The notes under the pieces: generated by a model
Databases searched by the model: none
The model's input: only the letters and a program-made list of their open reading frames with translations
What the model was told of the DNA's origin: nothing
Shown here: positions 6,374 through 13,088 of the stretch, in pieces
How positions within the stretch are numbered: the first letter of the stretch is position 1
Layout: each line of letters opens with the position of its first letter
Program-made: the position numbers and the translations under genes
Source: Firmicutes bacterium UBA1535
GTDB lineage: Bacteria; Bacillota; Clostridia; Tissierellales; Sedimentibacteraceae
Length of the DNA: 14,673 bases
Direction: 5' to 3'
Assembly (NCBI GenBank): GCA_002323775.1
Contig: DCPV01000239.1
Coordinates: forward strand, 41,414 to 56,086

Positions 6374-7627
6374 ATGGCATATTATAACGATATACCACTT
6401 TGGAAGGACATAAAGCCCGAGCAGTGGGATGACTGGCATTGGCAGGTTAGAAATAGAATTGATTCAGTAGAAAAATTAAAACAGATAATTAATATGACAG
6501 AGCAAGAAGAAAAAGATATGGAGGCAGTTCTATCTAAATTCAGACTTGGCATAACACCTTACTATGCTGCACAGATGGATAAAGAGGACCATAGATGTCC
6601 AATAAGAATGCAGGCTGTCCCTACAATTTCAGAAACTCATATAGGTGAGGCTGATATGGTAGACCCATTGCATGAAGATGGAGACTCTCCAGCTCCCGGA
6701 CTAACACACAGATATCCAGACAGAGTTTTAATGCTTATAACAGACCAATGCTCTATGTATTGCAGACATTGTACAAGAAGAAGATTTGCTGGTCAACAGG
6801 ACCATGAAGTTCCTTTAAAAAATATCGACAAATGTATAGAGTATGTAAGAAATCATCCGGAGGTTAGAGACGTTCTATTATCCGGAGGAGATTGCCTGTT
6901 AGTATCAGATGACATTCTCGAATATATTATTAAGAATTTAAGAGAAATACCACATGTTGAAATTATCAGACTTGGTTCGAGAACACCTGTAGTTTGTCCT
7001 CAAAGAATTACTGATGATTTAGTAAACATGCTTAAAAAATATCACCCTATATGGTTAAATACGCATTTTAATCATCCAAAAGAGTTCACACCTGAAGCTA
7101 AAGAAGCGATAAGAAAGCTTGCTGACGCAGGTATTCCTTTAGGAAATCAAAGCGTTTTATTAAGAGGAGTAAATGATTGTCCGCATATAATGATGAATTT
7201 AATGCACGAGCTTGTTAAGATAAGAATTCGTCCATATTATATTTATCAATGTGATTTATCTCTTGGTATAGAGCATTTCAGAACACCTGTAAGCAAGGGT
7301 ATAGAAATAATTGAGTCATTAAGAGGACATACTTCCGGCTACGCTGTACCAACATTTGTTGTTGATGCACCTGGTGGTGGAGGAAAGACTCCTGTTATGC
7401 CTAATTATGTGATTTCTCAGTCACCGGACAAGGTTATACTTAGAAACTTTGAAGGTGTTATAACTACCTATACAGAGCCTACAAATCTTCCTCCTATAGA
7501 ATGTACTTGTGATGTATGTCAAGGAAAGAAAAAAGCTCATAAAGTGGGAGTTGCAGGATTGTTGGCAGGAGAGAAATTGTCACTCGAACCAATAGGCTTA
7601 GAAAGAAAGCAAAGAACAGAACATTAA
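6374..7627 (+). CDS. kamA: Lysine 2,3-aminomutase
   Basis: A radical-SAM, PLP-dependent enzyme that converts L-lysine to L-beta-lysine, the first step of the pathway. Numbering is for a 417-residue protein starting at 6374. It has the CxxxCxxC [4Fe-4S] motif (Cys126, 130, 133, within CSMYCRHC), Asp294 and Asp331 corresponding to the substrate-binding aspartates of the Clostridium subterminale enzyme, the PLP lysine in GGGGKTP (Lys338), and zinc ligands Cys269 and CTCDVC (377-382). Sequence is very close to the clostridial enzyme throughout. An in-frame ATG at 6365 is only 1 base from AGG and is unlikely; the ATG at 6374 is 9 bases from AAAGGA and aligns with the known N-terminus. It lies 58 bases after kdd and 18 before kamB. 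Confidence 0.97.
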   Translation: MAYYNDIPLWKDIKPEQWDDWHWQVRNRIDSVEKLKQIINMTEQEEKDMEAVLSKFRLGITPYYAAQMDKEDHRCPIRMQAVPTISETHIGEADMVDPLHEDGDSPAPGLTHRYPDRVLMLITDQCSMYCRHCTRRRFAGQQDHEVPLKNIDKCIEYVRNHPEVRDVLLSGGDCLLVSDDILEYIIKNLREIPHVEIIRLGSRTPVVCPQRITDDLVNMLKKYHPIWLNTHFNHPKEFTPEAKEAIRKLADAGIPLGNQSVLLRGVNDCPHIMMNLMHELVKIRIRPYYIYQCDLSLGIEHFRTPVSKGIEIIESLRGHTSGYAVPTFVVDAPGGGGKTPVMPNYVISQSPDKVILRNFEGVITTYTEPTNLPPIECTCDVCQGKKKAHKVGVAGLLAGEKLSLEPIGLERKQRTEH

Positions 7628-7645
7628 AATTAAAGGGCTAAAACT

Positions 7646-8662
7646 ATGAGTATAATTAAGCAAATGCAGAAAAATTATAAAACAATTTCAATTATCGGTC
7701 TTGCAAAAAATGCAGGAAAAACCGTTACGCTTAATTATCTCATAGATAATGCCTATGTTGAAAATATAACCATTGGCATAACTTCAACCGGTAGAGATGG
7801 AGAAAATAGCGATTTAGTAACTAATACTGAAAAACCTACTATTTTTGTAACAGAGGGTGTTTTAGTTGCGACAGCAAAGCAGGCGCTTTTAATGTCGGAT
7901 GCAAAGCTCGAAATCCTTGAAACAACAGATTTCAAGACAGCTATGGGCGAGGTTATATTAGCAAGAGTAAAGCATAGCGGCAATATCCAAATTGCAGGAC
8001 CGGTAAATGCAGCAGATATAAAAATAGTTTCAGATATGCTGCATGACTTTGGTGCTGAAGTAGTATTTGTTGATGGTGCTATTGACCGTAAGGCTTCATC
8101 TTCACCACTTATAACGGATGCTTGCGTAATTGCTACCGGAGCAGTGCTTAGCAGAGATATGAAAAAGGTTATAGAAAAAACTGCTTACACAGTAGAGTGT
8201 TACCAATTAAATCAAGTTAAAGATAATATTAGAGAAAAACTTAAAAGAGGCTGTTCTACCTGCATAATTGACAATACAGGAGAGATAGCCTGTTTGTATG
8301 AGGAGACAGGTATAAGCGCAGGCAAAATTTTGTCAGAAAATATAGATACAAAAACACAGTATGTATATGTCAAAGGTGCTATAACATCGATGCTTTTAAA
8401 TGAACTTAGCAAAAGCAACTATGCTAAGGATTTTATACTTGTCATAGATGATGCGACAAAAATTTTCGTAGACTTGCGAGACTGGAATGATGCAAAAAAA
8501 AGAGGGCTTAAAATAGAAGTACTAGACTCAATAAAAATACTTGCGATAACTTTAAATCCTGTATCACCAGAAGGCTATTATTTTGATAGTGCACAGTTTC
8601 TTGAAAAAATGCAGTATTATATAAAGGATATTGACATAATAGATGTAATTGCTGGCGTTTAA
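7646..8662 (+). CDS. kamB: KamB, P-loop NTPase, probable reactivation factor of the B12 aminomutase
   Basis: This 338-residue P-loop protein has Walker A GLAKNAGKT at residues 18-26, followed by a STGRDGE segment (47-53) and VDGAIDRKA (142-150), which may form part of the nucleotide or switch region. It has no signal peptide or membrane segment. The position between kamA and kamC, ahead of kamDE, is the conserved place of kamB in lysine-fermentation clusters. KamB and KamC are thought to act together, using nucleotide hydrolysis to exchange damaged cobalamin in lysine 5,6-aminomutase, which inactivates itself during turnover. That role is from family knowledge and context, not from a motif; whether it uses ATP or GTP cannot be read. 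AAAGGG lies 8 bases before the ATG. Confidence 0.85.
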   Translation: MSIIKQMQKNYKTISIIGLAKNAGKTVTLNYLIDNAYVENITIGITSTGRDGENSDLVTNTEKPTIFVTEGVLVATAKQALLMSDAKLEILETTDFKTAMGEVILARVKHSGNIQIAGPVNAADIKIVSDMLHDFGAEVVFVDGAIDRKASSSPLITDACVIATGAVLSRDMKKVIEKTAYTVECYQLNQVKDNIREKLKRGCSTCIIDNTGEIACLYEETGISAGKILSENIDTKTQYVYVKGAITSMLLNELSKSNYAKDFILVIDDATKIFVDLRDWNDAKKRGLKIEVLDSIKILAITLNPVSPEGYYFDSAQFLEKMQYYIKDIDIIDVIAGV

Positions 8663-8713
8663 GGTGAAGATTATTAATATTATATGGTGTTAGAATTATC
8701 AAGGAAAGGAAAG

Positions 8714-10318
8714 ATGTTTCAAATGTTAAAAGAATTCATGACGCAGAATTGTAAAAAAAATATAAACTTCGATTTTATACTTGATGAAATCAAACCTATA
8801 ACTAAGTATGGAGTAAATTGCAAAAAAAGTGCAAAGCCCTTTATATATGGACAAGAGAAAGAACTCGAAATCGAATTTGATAAGCTGGAAGCATTTTTAA
8901 ATTCAGATAAGAGAAGGGAAATTATAGATACACTAAAACAAATCAGATATGTTAGTGAGACATTGCAAAGAGCAAAAAGCGGTGTTGTATTAGATGAGGT
9001 TGAGCTTTTTGAAGTTAAAAAGCTTTTAATCTATATTGAAAAATTAGAAAAGAGCTTAAAAAGCACTCCTATAACTAAATATAAAGACTTGGATATTCAG
9101 GCCTTGACAAAGCTTTATAAATTATTAGACCCTGCTAATCAAAAAATGATGACCTTTTATTTATATGCTGAATATTCAGATGAGCTAAAAAAAATAAGAG
9201 AAGAACTCAAATTAGTTGAAGTAAAAATTAGCAAAATAAAAAAAGACTTAATTAATAAAATCGAGCAAAAATATGAAATAAAATTAAATACAAGAGAAGA
9301 AGTAACTATCAACAAAAATCTTGAAAGCAAGATAGATGAATTAAGTCAAGAAGAACACCTAAGAATATCTGGGGAAAACTATCTGAGTCTTATTTATAAA
9401 TTAAAAAATAATCATGATTTAGATGAGCTTGAAAGTGAGCTTGAAAGATTAAAATTAAGAGAAAACGAAGAAGAAAATAAAATAAGAAAATTTTTAACAG
9501 AGCAAATAGCAAAATCCTATGATGAAATCACAGAAAATACCGATAAAATCGGTAGGATTGATTATCTTATAGCAAAGGCGAATTTTGCTCAAAAATCAGG
9601 CTCTATTAGACCACAAATAACATCAGAATTAATTATTGATATAAAAAATGGAAGAAACTTAAAGCTTGAGGATACCTTAAAGCAAAAAAAGAAAAAATAC
9701 ACTTCTATATCAGTAAATTTAAACAAAAAGATAATTTGCGTTACCGGTGCTAATATGGGAGGAAAAACAGTAAGCCTAAGAATGATAGGGCAAATTGTTG
9801 CGACTGCTGCTTATGGTATGTTTGTACCTTGTGAAAGTGCTAAGATATGTTTATTTGAGCATATACACATATCAGTTGGAGATGAACAATCAATTGAAAA
9901 GGGTTTAAGCACATTTGGAGCTGAAATTGTGAATTTAAAAGAAGCCTTAGAAAATGCAAACAAAAGAAGCTTAATACTAATTGATGAGCTTGCAGGGGGT
10001 ACAAACCCGAAAGAAGGCTTTGCTATAACAAAGGCAGTTGTCGAGTATTTAAAAAACAGCAATTCCATGTCGATATTGACAACCCATTATGACAATATAG
10101 CACAGGATAAGGATATACAAAATTTTCAAGTCAGAGGGCTTAATCTGCCAGATGAGTTTACAAGCTTTTCATCTATAGAGGAAATCTCAAAGTTTATGGA
10201 CTATAGCTTGATAGAGGTAAAAGACCAAAATTTTGTGCCAAAGGATGCGATAAGCATTGCGAAAATGGCAGGTATACCAAAGGAAATCATAGAAAAAGCA
10301 ATAAAGTTAATAATATAA
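8714..10318 (+). CDS. kamC: KamC, MutS2-like ATPase, probable reactivation factor
   Basis: A 534-residue protein (start at 8714) whose C-terminal third is a MutS/ABC-type ATPase: Walker A GANMGGKT (345-352), the SVGDEQSIEKGLSTF loop (388-402), Walker B plus signature LILIDELAGGT (420-430), and the LTTHYD switch histidine (His458). The first 330 residues are mostly charged helices with coiled-coil character, like the core/clamp of MutS2. There is no mismatch-binding domain and no C-terminal Smr nuclease, so DNA repair is unlikely. In lysine clusters this gene is kamC, proposed to act with KamB on the B12 mutase. An upstream in-frame ATG at 8684 has no good ribosome-binding site, whereas AAGGA at 8701-8705 lies 8 bases before 8714. 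The stop is 22 bases before kamD. Confidence 0.86.
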   Translation: MFQMLKEFMTQNCKKNINFDFILDEIKPITKYGVNCKKSAKPFIYGQEKELEIEFDKLEAFLNSDKRREIIDTLKQIRYVSETLQRAKSGVVLDEVELFEVKKLLIYIEKLEKSLKSTPITKYKDLDIQALTKLYKLLDPANQKMMTFYLYAEYSDELKKIREELKLVEVKISKIKKDLINKIEQKYEIKLNTREEVTINKNLESKIDELSQEEHLRISGENYLSLIYKLKNNHDLDELESELERLKLRENEEENKIRKFLTEQIAKSYDEITENTDKIGRIDYLIAKANFAQKSGSIRPQITSELIIDIKNGRNLKLEDTLKQKKKKYTSISVNLNKKIICVTGANMGGKTVSLRMIGQIVATAAYGMFVPCESAKICLFEHIHISVGDEQSIEKGLSTFGAEIVNLKEALENANKRSLILIDELAGGTNPKEGFAITKAVVEYLKNSNSMSILTTHYDNIAQDKDIQNFQVRGLNLPDEFTSFSSIEEISKFMDYSLIEVKDQNFVPKDAISIAKMAGIPKEIIEKAIKLII

Positions 10319-10340
10319 AATTAATAGGGAGGAAACACAG

Positions 10341-11897
10341 ATGCAAAGTAAATTAAATCTTGATCCACAGCTTATAGATAGCGCAAGAAGTGCTGCTGGC
10401 AGGATAGCAGAAGATGTACAGACATTTATAGATAAACATACTACTGTAACAGTAGAGAGAACAATTTTAAGATTGCTTGGAGTTGACGGAGTTGACGATA
10501 TTGACGTTCCGCTTCCAAATGTAGTTGTAGACAATATAGTAGAGGGCGGTGGACTACAACGTGGAGCAGCGTTTTGGATGGGCAATGCAATAGTTCAAAC
10601 AGGCTTAACAGCACAAGAAATTGCTGTAAAAATAAGCACAGGTGAAATCGACATAACAAAATTAGCTATAGCTTCAGATGATAAAATATATGAAAAAGTA
10701 GAAGAAATTGCGAAAAAAACAGTAGAGAGAATAGCTAATAACAGAAAAGACAGAGAAAATTTCCTAAACACAATAGGTGAGGGAAGAAAGCCTTATCTTT
10801 ACGTAATAGTTGCAACAGGCAATATTTATGAGGACGTTATACAGGCACAGGCTGCTGCAAGACAGGGCGCAGATATCATAGCTGTTATAAGAACAACAGC
10901 ACAGAGCTTACTCGACTATGTTCCTTATGGAGCTACAACAGAGGGCTTTGGTGGAACATTTGCAACACAAGAGAATTTCAGAATAATGAGGAGAGCCTTA
11001 GACGAAGTTGGTAAAGAGGTTGGAAGATACATCAGATTATGTAACTACTGCTCAGGCTTATGTATGCCTGAAATAGCTGCAATGGGAGCTATGGAAAGAT
11101 TAGATGTTATGCTAAATGATGCTATATACGGAATATTGTTTAGAGACATAAATATGCAAAGAACATTTGTAGACCAATACTTCTCAAGAATTATCAACGG
11201 TTTTGCCGGAATTATCATAAACACTGGTGAGGATAATTATTTGACTACTGCTGATGCCTTTGAAGAAGCTCATACTGTTCTTGCTTCACAGTTTTTAAAT
11301 GAGCAGTTTGCATTAAAGGCAGGTATACCAGAGGAACAAATGGGCTTAGGTCACGCATTTGAGATGGATCCAAAATTAGAAAATGGATTTTTATATGAAT
11401 TATCTCAAGCACAAATGGCAAGAGAAATATTCCCGAATGCTCCGCTTAAATATATGCCTCCTACAAAATTCATGACAGGAAATATATTCAGAGGACATTT
11501 GCAAGATGCTTTGTTCAACATGATATCAATTTGGACTAATCAGGGATTACAACTTTTAGGAATGCCAACAGAGGCTATACACACACCTCATTTGCACGAC
11601 AGATACCTTTCAATAGAAAATGCTAAATACATTTTCAACAACGCTAAAGACATAGGCGAGGAAGTGCAATACAAAGAAGGCGGCATAATCCAAAAAAGAG
11701 CTCAAGAGGTTTTATCAAAAGCTGAAGAATTATTAAGAGATATAGAGCAAGAAGGAATGTTCAGCACTATAGAGCAGGGTAAATTTGGAAGCGTAAAAAG
11801 AGCATTTACAGGTGGTAAAGGTCTATCCGGAGTAACACAAAAGGATGAAAAATATTTCAATCCATTTATCAAGCTAATGCTTGGAGGTGACAGATAA
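10341..11897 (+). CDS. kamD: Lysine 5,6-aminomutase, alpha subunit
   Basis: The large (518-residue) subunit of the adenosylcobalamin- and PLP-dependent lysine 5,6-aminomutase (beta-lysine 5,6-aminomutase), which moves the terminal amino group of beta-lysine to give 3,5-diaminohexanoate. In the known structure this subunit forms the TIM barrel covering the cobalamin face and contributes substrate and PLP contacts. Family-typical stretches include RGAAFWMGNAIVQTG, YVPYGATTEGFGGTFATQENF, LCNYCSGLCMPEIAAMGAMER and HTPHLHDRYLS, and the length equals that of the clostridial homologue. GGGAGG (10327-10332) lies 8 bases before the ATG. The stop overlaps the kamE start by one base (TAATG), so the two subunits are translationally coupled. 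Confidence 0.97.
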   Translation: MQSKLNLDPQLIDSARSAAGRIAEDVQTFIDKHTTVTVERTILRLLGVDGVDDIDVPLPNVVVDNIVEGGGLQRGAAFWMGNAIVQTGLTAQEIAVKISTGEIDITKLAIASDDKIYEKVEEIAKKTVERIANNRKDRENFLNTIGEGRKPYLYVIVATGNIYEDVIQAQAAARQGADIIAVIRTTAQSLLDYVPYGATTEGFGGTFATQENFRIMRRALDEVGKEVGRYIRLCNYCSGLCMPEIAAMGAMERLDVMLNDAIYGILFRDINMQRTFVDQYFSRIINGFAGIIINTGEDNYLTTADAFEEAHTVLASQFLNEQFALKAGIPEEQMGLGHAFEMDPKLENGFLYELSQAQMAREIFPNAPLKYMPPTKFMTGNIFRGHLQDALFNMISIWTNQGLQLLGMPTEAIHTPHLHDRYLSIENAKYIFNNAKDIGEEVQYKEGGIIQKRAQEVLSKAEELLRDIEQEGMFSTIEQGKFGSVKRAFTGGKGLSGVTQKDEKYFNPFIKLMLGGDR

Positions 11898-12658
11898 TGA
11901 GTGAAATAAAAAACAACGTTGATTTAACTAAAATAAAACCATATGGAGATACACTTAATGACGGAATGGTACAGCTTAGCTTCACACTTCCTGTACAAAG
12001 TGGTGATGAGGCAGATGAAGCAGCTAGACAGCTTGCAGCTAAGATGGGCTTTGACGAACCGGCTGTTGTATATTCACACGACCTAGGCATAGGATATACT
12101 TACTTTATAGTATATGGCAAATGCACACATACTGTTGACTTCACGAGCATAGAAGTTCCAAAGGTAAGCGTAGAGTTCATGGAAAAAGAAGAAGTTGAAG
12201 ATTATATAGATCAAAATATCAAGAGAAAAATAGTAATATTAGGTGCTTGTACAGGTACAGACGCCCATACTGTTGGTATAGACGCTATAATGAACATGAA
12301 AGGCTTCGACGGACACTACGGACTTGAAAGATACAAGGGAATAGAGGCTATAAACATGGGAAGCCAAGTTCTAAACGAAGAACTTGTTGCAAAGGCTATA
12401 GAAACAAAAGCTGATGCAATCCTAGTATCTCAGGTAGTAACTCAAAAAGATGTTCATATACCAAATCTTACGCAATTAGTAGAAATACTAGAAGCAGAGG
12501 GATTAAGAGATAAAATAGTTCTAGTTTGCGGAGGACCGAGACTTTCTCATGAACTGGCTCAAGAGCTAGGCTATGATGCAGGCTTTGGAACAGGAAGCTA
12601 CGCAAACCATGTCGCTTCATTTGTAGTTAAACAGATAGTGGAGAGAAATTTAGTATAA
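11897..12658 (+). CDS. kamE: Lysine 5,6-aminomutase, beta subunit (B12-binding)
   Basis: The small (253-residue) subunit of lysine 5,6-aminomutase. It carries the base-off/His-on cobalamin motif DxHxxG as DAHTVG (122-127, His124 the cobalt ligand) in a C-terminal Rossmann-like domain. Lys135 corresponds by position to the PLP-binding Lys144 of the Clostridium sticklandii beta subunit, where the motif histidine is His133. The later CGGPRLSHE and GFGTGSYANHVA segments also fit the B12 domain. An N-terminal dimerisation part covers about residues 1-100. Its start overlaps the kamD stop by one base, and GGAGG inside the last kamD codons is the ribosome-binding site. It is the last operon gene; no separate terminator is seen before 12760. 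Confidence 0.97.
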   Translation: MSEIKNNVDLTKIKPYGDTLNDGMVQLSFTLPVQSGDEADEAARQLAAKMGFDEPAVVYSHDLGIGYTYFIVYGKCTHTVDFTSIEVPKVSVEFMEKEEVEDYIDQNIKRKIVILGACTGTDAHTVGIDAIMNMKGFDGHYGLERYKGIEAINMGSQVLNEELVAKAIETKADAILVSQVVTQKDVHIPNLTQLVEILEAEGLRDKIVLVCGGPRLSHELAQELGYDAGFGTGSYANHVASFVVKQIVERNLV

Positions 12659-12687
12659 ATTAGTGTAAATGGAAGTTTTATATTAAC

Positions 12688-12716
12688 TTGCATTTTGTTT
12701 GATGATAGAATATAAT
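12688..12716 (+). promoter_or_regulatory. Sigma-A promoter of the putative antitoxin RNA
   Basis: The -35 is TTGCAT (12688-12693) and the -10 is a perfect TATAAT (12711-12716), with an exact 17-base spacer. The predicted start is near 12723. It lies only 30 bases after the kamE stop and points toward the hairpin terminator, with no open frame between, as expected for a small RNA gene. Confidence 0.8.
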
Positions 12717-12722
12717 CAATAA

Positions 12723-12803
12723 AAGGAACTGCCACAATAGGTAGCTCCCAGAGTAGGTCAAAAAATCAACCGTGTCGGGGATGACATTAGCGGTTGATTT
12801 TTT
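12723..12803 (+). ncRNA. Putative type I antitoxin RNA (about 80 nt)
   Basis: A short transcript is predicted from the promoter at 12688-12716 to the terminator at 12760-12803. It contains no plausible coding frame. A 5' hairpin GGAACTGCC / ACAATA / GGTAGCTCC (12725-12748, one mismatch and one G-U pair) is followed by the strong 3' terminator hairpin, a two-hairpin layout like known antitoxin RNAs of the Fst and TxpA type. It is transcribed toward the Hol-Tox-like gene and overlaps the 3' end of that mRNA, so base pairing would start there. The function is inferred from position and structure. Confidence 0.7.
12760..12803. terminator. Symmetric bidirectional terminator shared by toxin and antitoxin
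   Basis: AAAAAATCAACCG (12760-12772) and CGGTTGATTTTTT (12791-12803) are perfect 13-base complements, so each strand gives a GC-containing stem followed by a U run. Inside the loop a small TGTC/GACA stem (12773-12776, 12783-12786) can also form. It ends the antitoxin RNA and the kam operon on the plus strand, and the toxin mRNA on the minus strand, so the two RNAs overlap through the whole hairpin (about 44 nt). Confidence 0.9.
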
Positions 12804-12835
12804 ATACTTCCAAGGCTTCCCTTTAAGCACAAAAG

Positions 12836-12949
12836 CTATTTACGTCTGTCTTTCGACAAGGCGACAATTATATCTACAAATAATTTTATTAAATCAAGCA
12901 TAAGAGCTGAAAATAAAACTATTAAGGTTAAAACCTCATATGTAATCAT
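12836..12949 (-). CDS. Hol-Tox-like small membrane peptide (type I toxin)
   Basis: A 37-residue open frame that begins MITYEVLTL, has one hydrophobic helix (about residues 7-31, with Asp at 19 and 26 and Lys at 22) and ends in a basic tail SKDRRK. This matches the Hol-Tox (putative holin-like toxin) pattern of Bacilli and Clostridia: M-x-T-Y-E start, a single transmembrane span and a charged C-terminus. Such peptides insert in the membrane and depolarise it when not silenced by an antisense RNA. The ATG (12947-12949) follows GGAGGTG by 11 bases. A sigma-A promoter at 13011-13039, a ribosome-binding-site hairpin, a downstream terminator shared with a facing small RNA and the short isolated position all support a real gene. 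No homology search was possible, so assignment rests on the pattern. Confidence 0.82.
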   Translation of the reverse strand: MITYEVLTLIVLFSALMLDLIKLFVDIIVALSKDRRK

Positions 12950-12960
12950 ATAATTTAGCA

Positions 12961-12977
12961 CCTCCCTTTGCAGGGAA
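12961..12977 (-). promoter_or_regulatory. Hairpin hiding the toxin ribosome-binding site
   Basis: In the minus-strand mRNA UUCCCU (12977-12972), a GCAA tetraloop (12971-12968) and AGGGAG (12967-12962) form a 6-bp stem with one G-U pair. The GNRA loop makes it stable, and the 3' arm holds most of the GGAGG ribosome-binding site (12961-12965). Hiding this site is common in type I toxin mRNAs. Confidence 0.7.
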
Positions 12978-13010
12978 CAACCGCATCCATTATGGCAATT
13001 CCTATGTTAT

Positions 13011-13039
13011 ATATTATTACGACATCATATTTTTTTCAA
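13011..13039 (-). promoter_or_regulatory. Sigma-A promoter of the toxin gene
   Basis: On the minus strand the -35 is TTGAAA (13034-13039) and the -10 is TAATAT (13011-13016), with a 17-base spacer. The start is predicted near 13004, giving a leader of about 55 nt that contains the ribosome-binding-site hairpin. Confidence 0.7.
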
Positions 13040-13088
13040 TGTATTCAGTCCAACAAATTCCGAAAAAACTGTTAGGCTAAATCATCAA

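Larger units (their letters stand above)
12725..13002. repeat. Inverted repeat at the 5' ends of the antitoxin and toxin transcripts
   Basis: GGAACTGCCACAATAGGT (12725-12742, plus) and GGAATTGCCATAATGGAT (13002-12985, minus) agree at 14 of 18 positions; all four differences are transitions. Each begins exactly 8 bases after its own -10 box, and a TGATG also sits at the same place in both 17-base spacers. The two transcription units therefore start with related sequence although they face each other. Confidence 0.75.

Noticed and set aside
6365..6376. Upstream ATG as the kamA start
   Set aside because: Only one base lies between AGG and that ATG; the ATG at 6374 has correct spacing to AAAGGA and matches the known N-terminus.
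8684..8713. Upstream ATG as the kamC start
   Set aside because: No ribosome-binding site at a usable distance; AAGGA at 8701-8705 serves the ATG at 8714.
8684..10318. KamC as a DNA mismatch repair MutS
   Set aside because: It lacks the mismatch-recognition domain and the Smr domain of MutS2, and lies inside the lysine operon.
12725..12748. tRNA-like or riboswitch element after kamE
   Set aside because: The stem is a single short hairpin without cloverleaf features, and fits better as the 5' hairpin of the antitoxin RNA.
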